DNA of 64,000 bases from Candidatus Zixiibacteriota bacterium. Lineage in GTDB: Bacteria; Zixibacteria; MSB-5A5; GN15; FEB-12. The stretch covers positions 1-64,000 of the forward strand of contig JAHOYZ010000015.1 in NCBI GenBank assembly GCA_019038695.1. The letters are read 5' to 3'. This document shows positions 6,538 to 15,879 of the stretch, piece by piece. Within the stretch, counting starts at the first letter, position 1. Each line of letters starts with the position of its first letter. Below the pieces are notes generated by a model. The model was not told the DNA's origin. It made no database searches and worked only from the letters and a program-made list of their open reading frames with translations. Position numbers and translations under genes: made by a program.

Positions 6538-8955
6538 CTACTCTCCCCAGGCTTCCTTCAGCGAAATCAAACCGTACGCCACCAGATACAACACCGCCGC
6601 GATTAGTAACGAAACCGCGTAGCCGAAATTGAAAGCGATCAACATCACCAGCGTGGCACCAATCACCGAAGCTGCCCCGTTGACGGCAAAACCCCAGTCG
6701 ACCAGTTCGCCCACCCGTAAGGCTGCTTTCGGGAACGGCATGCCCATAAAGAATCCCAGTGGGAAGATCAGCAATATCGACACCAGCATCCTCGGTACCG
6801 GCGTTAGCCCTCCCAGCGCGTTGGTCAGACTTCCGAACACGAGGACATCAAGTATCAGCCAGATGAAGATTCCCCCGAACGCCACCCGGTTGCTGACCTC
6901 TTTCGAGAAACGACTACCGATACCGCCCCCAAGCAACAACGCCAGCAACACCGTTATGATGGCGTAGATGGAGGTGCCTATAAACAGTGTATATTTCTGA
7001 ATCAGGATTATCTCGACCATCATGAAGGCCAAACCGATGACGAAGAAATACAGCCACGGGGCGATTTTCAAATGTGGCCCTTTGACAACATACGGCAATA
7101 GATTCAAAGGCAGGATCAGGATTCCGACCACTAACAAAATGACGATTATTATCAACTTGGCTAATGGAAACCCGAAGAACTCATACGGAAGAATCCGGTC
7201 CAGCCCTTCGAACTGGAAATTCTTCATTAGACCCATCTGCGCCACAAACGGTCGATCATCGGTGGCAGGAGAGAGATCAATCGGCCTGTCCTCGGAGACG
7301 GTCTGCCATCCTTCCAGCACGATGCGATTGATAAGACTGTCCTGGAGCGAGTCGGGCGCCGGATACAATAGATGCCGTTGGTCATACACTTCCGGCGTCA
7401 ACGCCCCAAAGGCATAGTAGCGGATCGAATCGGTGAGCGGGCGTTTCGAAATGAACATTATATTACGTCGCATTTGTGGAAGATTGTAGACAGCGAAATG
7501 AGATAGGGGGTCATTGACCCCTAAATTCTCCAACGCGTCTTTTACTTCGGAGACAATACGCGGCATATAGAACTGGTGCTCCATCATCATGAAACCGCTG
7601 TCGGAGAGCGACTCCCAGTAGTCCATAAATGCCTCGGTCGTGAACAGGTAACTCTCGGCCAAAGCAAACGAACCGGAGGCAAGCGCCGCCCAGGTGTTGG
7701 AACTGAGGGAGTATATTACATCAAACTTGTTCTTGTGTCGCCGCGTATAGGCCCGAGCATCTTCGCTTACAACCGTAATACGTGGATCATGATAGAGCCG
7801 GCTCGTGAATTCGGATAGCGTCACTATTGGCAACGGAACGCTGTAGTCAATCGTATCGGTTTCGACGGAATCAACCTCTGCGACTTCGACAACAGCTGAG
7901 TCGGTCTCAGTCGTATCAGTAGACGCGCTATCTGCGACAGCGATCTCTTCGGTCGCAGTATCTTTCTGAGGATACTGAAGGATATAGCCACACGAATCGC
8001 CATAGAGCATCATGTGGTTGATAAACGGGTTGACTTCGACGGCGTGAACTTCGGTAGCTCCGGCCATTAGTGCCTGTAAAGCATCGGTCCCGCCTCCAGA
8101 CCCAAGCGAAAGAAATATACACGAATCAAATTGCTCAATCAGGTAGGACACGTCGATACCGAACTCGTATTTTTCGGAATCAGGTCGGTTCCAGTTACCA
8201 TCAAAGGCATACACCGGCGAGTTGGCAACATTGTCGATTTCAAGTCCGCGTGCGTATGGCCCGTAATCGAAAATCTTGATCTTGGACATAGCGTCCCAGT
8301 GTTTGTAGATAACCGGGGCGCGTTCCGGTCGTTCTCTCTCCAACATTGAAGCAGCCGAACCAAGCGTCATGAACATAACACCGCCCAGTATCACGGGGAT
8401 GATTTTGACCCATCTCCGGCAGGCAATCATCGCTGCCACCAGTACTGGAAGAGCACATAAAAATGACGCCTTCGGCGTTCCGAAACCGTTCATGGCCATA
8501 ATAATGATAGGAACGGCCAGCCCGGCACCAATAAGATCGGCCATGTATAGTTTGGGTATTTGCTGGTGGTGTTTTCTGAAAATTGAGGCCAGGGCAATCC
8601 CGCCAAAGAAGAAAGCCGACCCCAGCAACATTATTGCCACTGCGAGTTTACCTACCATTGCCCAACTGCTTAACAAAGCCGAGAATTTCAAACCCAGCTT
8701 GAATACCGCCGGGGGACCAATCAGGGTCATCAGTCCGGTCAGCGACAGTGTGAGACCGAGTTTCTCTGTCTTTCCCAGTGACGGGAATAATCGAAGCGCG
8801 AGAGCACCAAGCCCAAGACCGAGAATTGCAATTGAGAGAATGAGAAATGCAAAAGTGTAGAAGAACTCAGCTGAGAATATCCGAGTCCAGGCCAGTTCCA
8901 GAGCAATGAGACTAATCGATAACAACGCTACGATCGCCAGTTCACGATTTTTCAT
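6538..8955 (-). CDS. Membrane-embedded spermidine synthase-like methyltransferase-fold protein
   Basis: This 805-residue protein has three parts. Residues 1 to about 210 hold several membrane helices. The middle is a polyamine-synthase/SAM-methyltransferase fold with the glycine motif IFLSLGSGGGTDALQALMAG near residues 279-298, the acidic ligand HAVEVNP, and ITVVSEDARAYTRRHKNKFDVIYS. The C-terminal ~220 residues return to membrane helices. This is the layout of the fused membrane/spermidine synthase-like family, whose substrates are mostly unknown. An insert of about 50 residues rich in Asp, Glu, Thr and Ser (about 330-375) interrupts the catalytic domain. ATG 8955 is preceded by GGAAGG. No polyamine gene adjoins it, so a polyamine product is not established. 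Confidence 0.75.
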   Translation of the reverse strand: MKNRELAIVALLSISLIALELAWTRIFSAEFFYTFAFLILSIAILGLGLGALALRLFPSLGKTEKLGLTLSLTGLMTLIGPPAVFKLGLKFSALLSSWAMVGKLAVAIMLLGSAFFFGGIALASIFRKHHQQIPKLYMADLIGAGLAVPIIIMAMNGFGTPKASFLCALPVLVAAMIACRRWVKIIPVILGGVMFMTLGSAASMLERERPERAPVIYKHWDAMSKIKIFDYGPYARGLEIDNVANSPVYAFDGNWNRPDSEKYEFGIDVSYLIEQFDSCIFLSLGSGGGTDALQALMAGATEVHAVEVNPFINHMMLYGDSCGYILQYPQKDTATEEIAVADSASTDTTETDSAVVEVAEVDSVETDTIDYSVPLPIVTLSEFTSRLYHDPRITVVSEDARAYTRRHKNKFDVIYSLSSNTWAALASGSFALAESYLFTTEAFMDYWESLSDSGFMMMEHQFYMPRIVSEVKDALENLGVNDPLSHFAVYNLPQMRRNIMFISKRPLTDSIRYYAFGALTPEVYDQRHLLYPAPDSLQDSLINRIVLEGWQTVSEDRPIDLSPATDDRPFVAQMGLMKNFQFEGLDRILPYEFFGFPLAKLIIIVILLVVGILILPLNLLPYVVKGPHLKIAPWLYFFVIGLAFMMVEIILIQKYTLFIGTSIYAIITVLLALLLGGGIGSRFSKEVSNRVAFGGIFIWLILDVLVFGSLTNALGGLTPVPRMLVSILLIFPLGFFMGMPFPKAALRVGELVDWGFAVNGAASVIGATLVMLIAFNFGYAVSLLIAAVLYLVAYGLISLKEAWGE

Positions 8956-9051
8956 ATAACCTTCCAGTCCGCCGGTTTCATCTCACGGGATTTCAACCGG
9001 TTGTGAATTTGCATTGAATATAAATACGGAGGGTCCTGGATGTTGTTCAAG

Positions 9052-9082
9052 AAAAAATAGAAGGGAGCCTCTAGCGGGCTCG
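9052..9082 (-). terminator. Terminator overlapping the O-antigen ligase stop codon
   Basis: On the minus strand GAGCC-CGCTAGA-GGCTC (9065-9081) is followed by CCTTCTATTTTTT. The stop codon lies in the loop. Confidence 0.6.
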
Positions 9083-10480
9083 GTGTTGATGAGACCAGGC
9101 GGCATTGAGGCCGAAGAGAATCGCCAGAATGTACCCGGTCTGGCCCCAGGTCCAGGTCCGCATATAGAACATCGTGATGAAACAGACCAGGGCAGCCATG
9201 AACAACGCGACCGATACCGGGGCGTTAATCTGATCAAGTTTCAACCTCAGGTTTGTTCGTCCGATACGCAGGCCTCTCCAGAATAGCAACATCAACGCGC
9301 TGGTGCCAACCAGTCCGGTTTCGGCCAAGTAGTGCAACAACACGTTGTGAGCCGACATTCCTTTCACATATGCCCAAAGGGGGATTAGTTTCACCTCCGG
9401 TACCACCTCGTGAATGATCTTCATATTTCCAATCCCGATTCCAATAATCGGACTACTGAGGAAGCCTTTGATGGCAGAGGTCCACAGGATGAGTCGGGTT
9501 GACACCGTGCCCTCAGGATTTTGTAGCGAGGCAATCAGGCTGGTCACTCGCGTGAGGATTCCTCCGAACAGTGTCTCGCCTAGAACGACTACAGTTACAC
9601 CTAGCAGAGCTATGGGAATCAACACCAGCTTGACGGCTCGGGCGGCACGTTGAGCGTTCTCCCGTCTGGCCTTTCGATAAGCAACGAAAAGCAAGATTGG
9701 TACCGCCACCACGACAGCCAATAACGGAGCTCGAGACTGGGTGGCGAATATGCCCAAACCGGTCACTACACAGATCAATCCATAACCGAAACGGGAGGCT
9801 GGTGACCGGGTCCAGATAAGGAAGGCTAAAGCCATCGGCAGGGTGGTCATAGCGAAATACTGGAGCGCCAATCCAGCCGGTCCGAACGATCGGAAGCTAC
9901 CGCCGGCCAAGACAAAGGGAATAAAGGCCAGGGCCGACAGAACGGCCGTCTGGATCATAAAAAACAGTAACAGCTTCCTAACCCCGATTTCTAGGGCATA
10001 CTTGAATACAAATCGGAAAGTTAAATACACAGTCACAATCCGTATCGACGACACCACTGACTCACGCATATCATAAGCGAACAAGGCCGACAACCAGGTA
10101 GCCATAATTAGCAATATGAATGGTGTATCCAGAGGCGTAGGGCGAATCTCAGCTCCCGAGCGCAGGAGGTGGTTTAGAATGAATGCTAATGCGGCCAATG
10201 CGAAGGCGATGTCATAGGGATGAATAGCAATGAAATCGAGAAGATAGGGCATTTTAACAGAGATCGAAACCAGGAATAGAACGAATGAAAGTCGTGGGTT
10301 TACCAACAGTACCAAGGCAGCCAGCCCCGCCAGGTAGCCAGTGGCAATGATTGGCCGGATGTCGATCACGTAAAGGATCAGCGGAGAAAGAACCAGCAAC
10401 GCCCCGACCGCAACAACGCGGTTTGATATCGAGCAGGGGAATGACCCTGCCCCTGCTGGATGGGAAATCGACTGCGACAT
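9071..10480 (-). CDS. O-antigen ligase / polymerase family membrane protein (Wzy_C)
   Basis: A very hydrophobic 469-residue protein with roughly ten to twelve membrane helices. The large periplasmic loop has the Wzy_C/WaaL pattern: STRLILWTSAIKGFLSSPIIG then GIGNMKIIHEVVPE and SAHNVLLHYLAETGLVG around residues 300-385, where the conserved His (SAHN) is expected to act in glycan transfer. Such proteins join O-antigen or other glycans to lipid A, or polymerise them. No glycosyltransferases adjoin it, so the glycan is unknown. ATG 10480 is the first ATG of the frame but lacks a ribosome site; a TTG at 10495 lies close behind GGAGAG. The first ~20 codons coincide with a palindrome (10431-10459), so the true N-terminus is uncertain. 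Confidence 0.8.
   Translation of the reverse strand: MSQSISHPAGAGSFPCSISNRVVAVGALLVLSPLILYVIDIRPIIATGYLAGLAALVLLVNPRLSFVLFLVSISVKMPYLLDFIAIHPYDIAFALAALAFILNHLLRSGAEIRPTPLDTPFILLIMATWLSALFAYDMRESVVSSIRIVTVYLTFRFVFKYALEIGVRKLLLFFMIQTAVLSALAFIPFVLAGGSFRSFGPAGLALQYFAMTTLPMALAFLIWTRSPASRFGYGLICVVTGLGIFATQSRAPLLAVVVAVPILLFVAYRKARRENAQRAARAVKLVLIPIALLGVTVVVLGETLFGGILTRVTSLIASLQNPEGTVSTRLILWTSAIKGFLSSPIIGIGIGNMKIIHEVVPEVKLIPLWAYVKGMSAHNVLLHYLAETGLVGTSALMLLFWRGLRIGRTNLRLKLDQINAPVSVALFMAALVCFITMFYMRTWTWGQTGYILAILFGLNAAWSHQHRAR
10431..10459. repeat. Palindromic repeat inside the N-terminus of the O-antigen ligase gene
   Basis: AGCAGGGG at 10432-10439 pairs with CCCCTGCT at 10450-10457 around AATGACCCTG. 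It encodes PAGAGSFPCS, which does not look like the rest of the protein, so it may be an inserted repeat. Confidence 0.5.
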
Positions 10481-10575
10481 AACGTCAAGATACAATCTCT
10501 CCGCGATGAGGCAACTGTTTTGAAGGTAACCTTACTGCCCCTACATTTGCGAAATAGCCCTGATTGTCTCGCGGG

Positions 10576-12951
10576 CTAGAACGCCATCCCAATCTTGAAA
10601 GAGAAGTCGTTGGTATTGTAGTCCGACAACTGCCACGTAAAGAACGTTCGCAAAAACAGCGGTGGCAGGCGCCCGAACCCAAAACCGATTTCCGAGTACG
10701 GTCTGACTGCAGTAACAGGGTGCTCACCTTCCAAAATGATCGATTCATCCTGGAAATCGCACCAGAACGAACCACCATAGACAAAAAGCGAGAATGGCGT
10801 TTTCTTCAGCAACGGCAGCTTCAGGCGCCGAAACAAGATACTGCCGAAGTCGTGAGCGGCATAGACCGAAAGTACCCGATCACCCGCGAAGTTGACTGTT
10901 CCCTGGGTCTTGAAATCGGTCAACTGTTTATTGTCAATGTCTCCGAAATCCATAGTGAAATAGCGCTGTGGCGGCAAGAACCGGTTGGACATTCCGGCGT
11001 AAGTTGAGAACCGGAATAAACCCAGCCCAGGCAGAGTTCTTATATGTCGCAGCCTGATATAGCCACGGTGAAACTTAAAGTCACTGTCGATGAATTTCGG
11101 CCACGAGGATTCACCGCCGATCTCGAATATCGTCAGGGGCAGGGCGAACCCTTTTGACTCCTTCCCCTTGATCTTCATCAGGGGGCGACTGTCCCAACGC
11201 AACGAAGCACTTACCGACCTGAGCTTGCCGTTGAGAATGCCAGGGTTGGGTCGATGCTCCTTGTCTTTAGCCCAGATGAGACTGTAGTCGGTGGCATTAC
11301 CGATCGAGTATTGATCAACATCGTGATATTCTAACTTCAGATTGACTTTGGGTAGCAGGCGGGTCTGCAAATAGACTTCAAAGCCTTCTTCCTGATAGTA
11401 GTCAGACGGATCAATCTTCTGAAACAGGGCTGGTATGGTTGGATTGTAGCCGGGATTACCCGCCAGGGGTCGCCGCCGAATTTGGTTATGATATTCTGCG
11501 CCAATCAAGGTCTGCATTTGTTCCCAGAACATGTAGTCGGCCGCATACCGATGCTGCCAGTATTCGCTTTCGAACGCGTACCCGCTTTGCAAATGCAGCT
11601 TCACTCTGGGAATCAGATCTTCAATCGGCAGTGCCAGACCCAAATAAGCGCCATCCACACGGTTGAAATGAACGAAGTTATACTGTGTAGCTAAGGTGAA
11701 GTAAGGCGCAATCAGAGCCTTGGTGATAATTTCCTTAACCGACGGTGGAAGGTTCTCGAGTGAGTCAATATGGGCATAGCCGGCTGTTTCTTCGGCGGTC
11801 AGTGGCACCAGTTGACCCTCATTCCAGGCGACCGAGTCTATATCATCCGCAGTTTCTGCCACTTCGAGCACATACTGGTCGAAGATACCATCAGGAATCC
11901 CCTCGTTTATTGTGAAACGATGCAGCGCGGCCACGTAGTCGAAAGCGAGAGCGGGGATGATCGGACCCGGTATATCAAACCGACCGGAGAAGCGGACTTC
12001 AATCGGCATCCACAGGTTGTCATCGAAAGCCGCATATGTCTGACGGTAGGTTAGATCGCTGATATAGGGAGCATCAAAACCATTGCTGAAGCCGACTTCA
12101 ACACCCACCACATCGTAGGTGGAATCGGCAATAAGGATTTCTCCGACAAGCAAGGGATGAGTGTTGCCCCGGGGCTCGATTTCGAGCTTAAAGACTGGTT
12201 TTCCGTCCAACAGGATGGTGTCCAGCAAGTAGTAATTGTAATAGTCCAGGGCGTCATCGGCTGTTGGTGACACTACTTGTTGCCGCCCGAAGTCCAGACG
12301 ATTACTGTTGAGGTTGAATATCTCGCCTACTGAGATGAGATTTTGCTCGGCAGTCATGTTGGCTGTCTGCCTCCGGGCGGTGATAATTTCCTTGTAGCGA
12401 CCGGGCTGCTCCCAGTAACCCGCGAGTTGCGATTCCACTATTAGGTAGACCCTGGTGCTGTCCTCACTCTCAATCTTGCGTACAACTAATTTTGTATAGG
12501 CATCAAACCAGTAATCGCGAATTTTCCTTAGTAGCTCTTCCTTATGGGCGATAGCTCGAACGATAATTTCCTGTGCGGGATCATAGGCTCGATTGTAAAC
12601 CGTGGTTCCCTTCAGTTCGATAATCGCTGGACGAAGGCTGACGTCCATAGCAACAGCCGTGTCGGTCACAACGATGTCAACAGTCTCCGAGTAATGAGAT
12701 ACATGACTGAATTTGATACAATACTGCCCCGGGTCCAGCAGCAACCGAAACTGTCCGTCATCATTGGAGGCCATAGCATGACCCGTACCTTCGACGCGTA
12801 TTGTTACAACCGGAATCGGCTCTTTCGTGTCGGAGTCAAACACAGTGCCGCGCAATACGGAAGCGGACAATGGTTGCATCATAGATGTCGTGAAGAAGAT
12901 CAAGAACAAGAATATGAACGCGGGAACGGTGCGACAGTTCTTTGCAATCAC
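10576..12951 (-). CDS. CarboxypepD_reg-like / DUF5686 outer membrane protein
   Basis: A 791-residue exported protein if translation starts at GTG 12951, which has GAAAGG seven bases upstream. This start gives a normal signal peptide (basic VIAKNCR, then the hydrophobic AFIFLFLIFFTTSMM, ending LSA). A longer frame to TTG 13074 adds an unlikely 41-residue extension with no ribosome site. The first mature domain (SVLRGTVFDSDTKEPIPVVT and on) is a CarboxypepD_reg-like beta-sandwich. The remainder matches the DUF5686 architecture known in Bacteroidota: a YDPAQEIIVRAIAHKEE helix segment, then a long beta-rich part likely to form an outer membrane barrel ending FSFKIGMAF. Its function is unknown; the family occurs near surface and secretion genes. 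Confidence 0.75.
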   Translation of the reverse strand: MIAKNCRTVPAFIFLFLIFFTTSMMQPLSASVLRGTVFDSDTKEPIPVVTIRVEGTGHAMASNDDGQFRLLLDPGQYCIKFSHVSHYSETVDIVVTDTAVAMDVSLRPAIIELKGTTVYNRAYDPAQEIIVRAIAHKEELLRKIRDYWFDAYTKLVVRKIESEDSTRVYLIVESQLAGYWEQPGRYKEIITARRQTANMTAEQNLISVGEIFNLNSNRLDFGRQQVVSPTADDALDYYNYYLLDTILLDGKPVFKLEIEPRGNTHPLLVGEILIADSTYDVVGVEVGFSNGFDAPYISDLTYRQTYAAFDDNLWMPIEVRFSGRFDIPGPIIPALAFDYVAALHRFTINEGIPDGIFDQYVLEVAETADDIDSVAWNEGQLVPLTAEETAGYAHIDSLENLPPSVKEIITKALIAPYFTLATQYNFVHFNRVDGAYLGLALPIEDLIPRVKLHLQSGYAFESEYWQHRYAADYMFWEQMQTLIGAEYHNQIRRRPLAGNPGYNPTIPALFQKIDPSDYYQEEGFEVYLQTRLLPKVNLKLEYHDVDQYSIGNATDYSLIWAKDKEHRPNPGILNGKLRSVSASLRWDSRPLMKIKGKESKGFALPLTIFEIGGESSWPKFIDSDFKFHRGYIRLRHIRTLPGLGLFRFSTYAGMSNRFLPPQRYFTMDFGDIDNKQLTDFKTQGTVNFAGDRVLSVYAAHDFGSILFRRLKLPLLKKTPFSLFVYGGSFWCDFQDESIILEGEHPVTAVRPYSEIGFGFGRLPPLFLRTFFTWQLSDYNTNDFSFKIGMAF

Positions 12952-13191
12952 GGATATACCTTTCGTGGTCTTTCGAATGCTGTTTATTGCGATACGCAGC
13001 ACGATACGTGCAGCTACCCACGTTGTCAACCGATGGAAGTATTTGATAATTTCATCTACCGGGTCAGATTGCAAACGCTAGCCACGCCATATTTGCCAGG
13101 GAGCACCGGGTTACGAAAACGGACAGGAGCGTAATGTTCTTGCCCGTTTCATTAAACTTGAAGACCGATCAAGGGACTGTGTCCCTGGCGC

Positions 13192-15723
13192 CTACTCACA
13201 AATCGGGTCGGGACCACCGGTAAATAGATAGGCAACCAAGTAAGTAAGATCGCCGACCACAACGCCCGGCTCGCCATCGATACTCGCCGCTTCCATTACC
13301 GGCGGAACTGGACCACCCGTGAAGAGATAGGCCACCAAGTAAGTCAGGTCTGATATGACCGGCCCACCGCCGTCGCCGTCTATATCTCCGCAGATGTATT
13401 CGCAGACATCACCGACATTGTTGCCGTTGGCGTCAGCTTGATCGGGGTTGGGTACGTCGGGACAGTTATCACATACGTCGCCGACATCGTCCGAGTCCGC
13501 ATCCTCCTGGGTGGGATTGTGCGTCATCGGACAGTTGTCGTCGTTGTTGACAACGCCATCGTCATCAATGTCGCTATCTAAGTCGGGGAACACAATGTAG
13601 TCCACCCAGCCGCAATCACTGCCACTGGAAATTAAACCATCTTTGTAATAAGTCCATCTGAAGGCATGTGAGCCGGAAGTTACTGCGAAGGTAGCTTCGG
13701 TCCAATCGACCTCACCTGCCCACTGACCCTTCTGCTGATCATCAACGTAGAAACGCAGGTAATCATAATTCGATTCCGAGGAGACTTTGTACTGAAACGA
13801 TATATTACCAGCATCTAGGTTGTCGAGAGTTACCGACATACTTGATGTCTGGTTATGGGTGATACTCCCTGATCGCGAGCTGTAGACGCCTTCGTAGACA
13901 TCACTGCCAACGAGTTGCCAGTCCTCATTGCCGGTCATCTGCCATGGATACATCGTGAAATCGCCGGACTCGAAATCTTCAATTACTTTTCCAATCGTAA
14001 GCGAGAACATAATGCTATCCGAGTAGCCGCCGTTGGCAGTGAGGTGCTCGACAAATTGCACAGAATAATCCATAGGTGTAGTCGGGTCGATATCGAACTG
14101 GTAGGCCGTGATAGATGTGCCCGTGCCGCCCAGAGCAGTGATGGTCGGATAGGTCGTCGTGTTCTGTGTGATAGTAATGTAGCCATCCGAACAACTTAGC
14201 GTCCCAGCTACCCCAATACCATCACCGGCGCCATTGTTCTCAAGAGTCACTTTCATAGATACGGCATCGCCGGGATCGACAGAACCAGCATTATGTCCGA
14301 CAAAGACCAGAACCGGCTCATTGGAGAGCGGCTGCAACTGAACATCGACGGTCTGGACCGTACGATCTACCGTCGTGATTCCAAAAACTGTGTCTGGGTA
14401 GTAACCGGGAGAAGCAAACACAAGGTTCCAGGTACCGGCCTCAATCATGCGATGGTAGTCGCCCACATCGGGATCGGTGTAGATTTGAGAACTGTCGATA
14501 TCGTGCCCCAGAACTGTTACCATTGCAAAAAGTGGCAGGGATGTACTGGCATCGGTGATGACACCCTTGATACCGAAATTGGCCTGGCGCAACCAGTCAA
14601 AAAGCGACTGGCGGTTGTATACCCAGAGGGAAGGTAGCTGGCTCGCCGGGAGGAATTTCACACCCGACAATTCAAGTGTGACTTCCCGACAATGATGCCA
14701 GTAGTTCATATAGTCCTGGCGGCCACCGGCGATGGAATACCAGTCGTAGCCGTTGGTGATTCCGTTGTTCTGATAGGTCATATACCCCGAAGGGCTGTAA
14801 TGCTGAGCTGAGTCAGCGTACATGCGGGAAATATCAATCCACCAGGCATCATCGGCGTGGCGCGTAGACCATGTATCCCAGGGATAGTTAATTACTTCCG
14901 CACCGCCATGATGATTGGCTGAGATGACTAAGGTGTGAGCAGAGGCAAAGTTCATAAAATGAACTGTTTCCGTTTGCCAGGAATTGCCATCGGGGTGTGG
15001 CCCATCTTCGGGGTCGGGATAATTACGGTTAAGGTCAACACTGTTGGAGTTATAGCGAGTGGGATTGGAGAGGACATTCGGATCTCCGCTACCATAGCTG
15101 CCGTCGGGATTGGCAAACGGGTTGATCCATATTTCCATATGGTCCACCATCGCGGTGATTTCAGAATCGGTACCGTAGGCACTCAGCAGGGAATCAATCA
15201 TCCGCAGCATAAGTACCGCGCCGGTTGTTTCGTCGCCGTGCATGCTTGAGGTATACATGACTTCCGGTTCGTTTTCTTCAACGCTGACATTATCGGATAT
15301 GCGAGCAAACAGGATAGGGCGACCGTTAACACTATTGCCAATGTCAACAATCTCACACAGACTGGGATGGTCGATCTCGAACTGAGCCATCATAGCTTGA
15401 TAGCCACTGAAAGTTGGGTAAACATCCCAGGCGCGAAGATCCTTGAGGTTTGACGAAGATTCCACTTTGTAGAGAGTGCCGGGGTGGGGCAACTCGGTCC
15501 AGTCATAACCCAGGCGTTCAAACTCAGCCATCTCGCGGTCATTGGCATAGGCCCAGACTTCACCGTCGCGGACATTATCAATCGAAATAACTCGGGTGAG
15601 TTTCTGCAATTCTTCGCGTGAGTCGATTTTGAACTTAAAGTAATACTCGGTTGCCATTGCTGTGGTCGCCATGGATAGCAAAACCATCAACGTCAATACG
15701 ACTACTACCGCAGTTCTCTTCAT
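13192..15723 (-). CDS. Secreted M14 zinc carboxypeptidase with thrombospondin type 3 and dockerin-like repeats
   Basis: An 843-residue multidomain exported enzyme. ATG 15723 is chosen because GAGG precedes it and it begins a signal peptide (MKRTAVVVVLTLMVLLSMATTAMA); the frame upstream is unlikely to be coding. The catalytic domain has the M14 zinc site HGDETTG (~residue 161), NPFANPDG, SVDLNRNYP (~232), the second-His region NHHGG and the general base in TLELSG (~350). After it come a carboxypeptidase regulatory transthyretin-like domain, an Ig-like domain, a jelly-roll/MAM-like domain starting IEDFESGDF, thrombospondin type 3 calcium repeats (DIDDDGVVNNDDNCP, then DADSDDVGDVCDNCP), and a final pair of dockerin-like repeats with the core DLTYLVAYLFTGGP. 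It probably degrades proteins or peptides at the cell surface. No cohesin is visible in the window. Confidence 0.9.
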   Translation of the reverse strand: MKRTAVVVVLTLMVLLSMATTAMATEYYFKFKIDSREELQKLTRVISIDNVRDGEVWAYANDREMAEFERLGYDWTELPHPGTLYKVESSSNLKDLRAWDVYPTFSGYQAMMAQFEIDHPSLCEIVDIGNSVNGRPILFARISDNVSVEENEPEVMYTSSMHGDETTGAVLMLRMIDSLLSAYGTDSEITAMVDHMEIWINPFANPDGSYGSGDPNVLSNPTRYNSNSVDLNRNYPDPEDGPHPDGNSWQTETVHFMNFASAHTLVISANHHGGAEVINYPWDTWSTRHADDAWWIDISRMYADSAQHYSPSGYMTYQNNGITNGYDWYSIAGGRQDYMNYWHHCREVTLELSGVKFLPASQLPSLWVYNRQSLFDWLRQANFGIKGVITDASTSLPLFAMVTVLGHDIDSSQIYTDPDVGDYHRMIEAGTWNLVFASPGYYPDTVFGITTVDRTVQTVDVQLQPLSNEPVLVFVGHNAGSVDPGDAVSMKVTLENNGAGDGIGVAGTLSCSDGYITITQNTTTYPTITALGGTGTSITAYQFDIDPTTPMDYSVQFVEHLTANGGYSDSIMFSLTIGKVIEDFESGDFTMYPWQMTGNEDWQLVGSDVYEGVYSSRSGSITHNQTSSMSVTLDNLDAGNISFQYKVSSESNYDYLRFYVDDQQKGQWAGEVDWTEATFAVTSGSHAFRWTYYKDGLISSGSDCGWVDYIVFPDLDSDIDDDGVVNNDDNCPMTHNPTQEDADSDDVGDVCDNCPDVPNPDQADANGNNVGDVCEYICGDIDGDGGGPVISDLTYLVAYLFTGGPVPPVMEAASIDGEPGVVVGDLTYLVAYLFTGGPDPICE

Positions 15724-15798
15724 TATGTTTGTCCTCAATCCTGTTGGGTCGGGTCTCTGTATGTATAATCGAACCTTACCCTCACAATATATAGAAGA

Positions 15799-15834
15799 AA
15801 CCGGATCGACAAAGGAATTTCTATCGATCCGGTT
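15799..15834 (-). terminator. Hairpin downstream of the exported M3 peptidase gene
   Basis: AACCGGATCGA (15799-15809) pairs perfectly with TCGATCCGGTT (15824-15834); on the minus strand TCTTCT follows. A smaller GCCC-ATC-GGGC hairpin followed by CTTTATATACTTTTT lies closer to the stop (about 15855-15878), so termination may use either. Confidence 0.55.
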
Positions 15835-15879
15835 CAAGCGGCAAGTTAGCCAAAAAGTATATAAAGGCCCGATGGGCGC

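Noticed and set aside
6126-6632. A 168-codon plus-strand frame in the gap after the AIPR-like gene
   Set aside because: It begins inside the terminator hairpin and runs through palindromic repeats; its translation is low-complexity and family-free.
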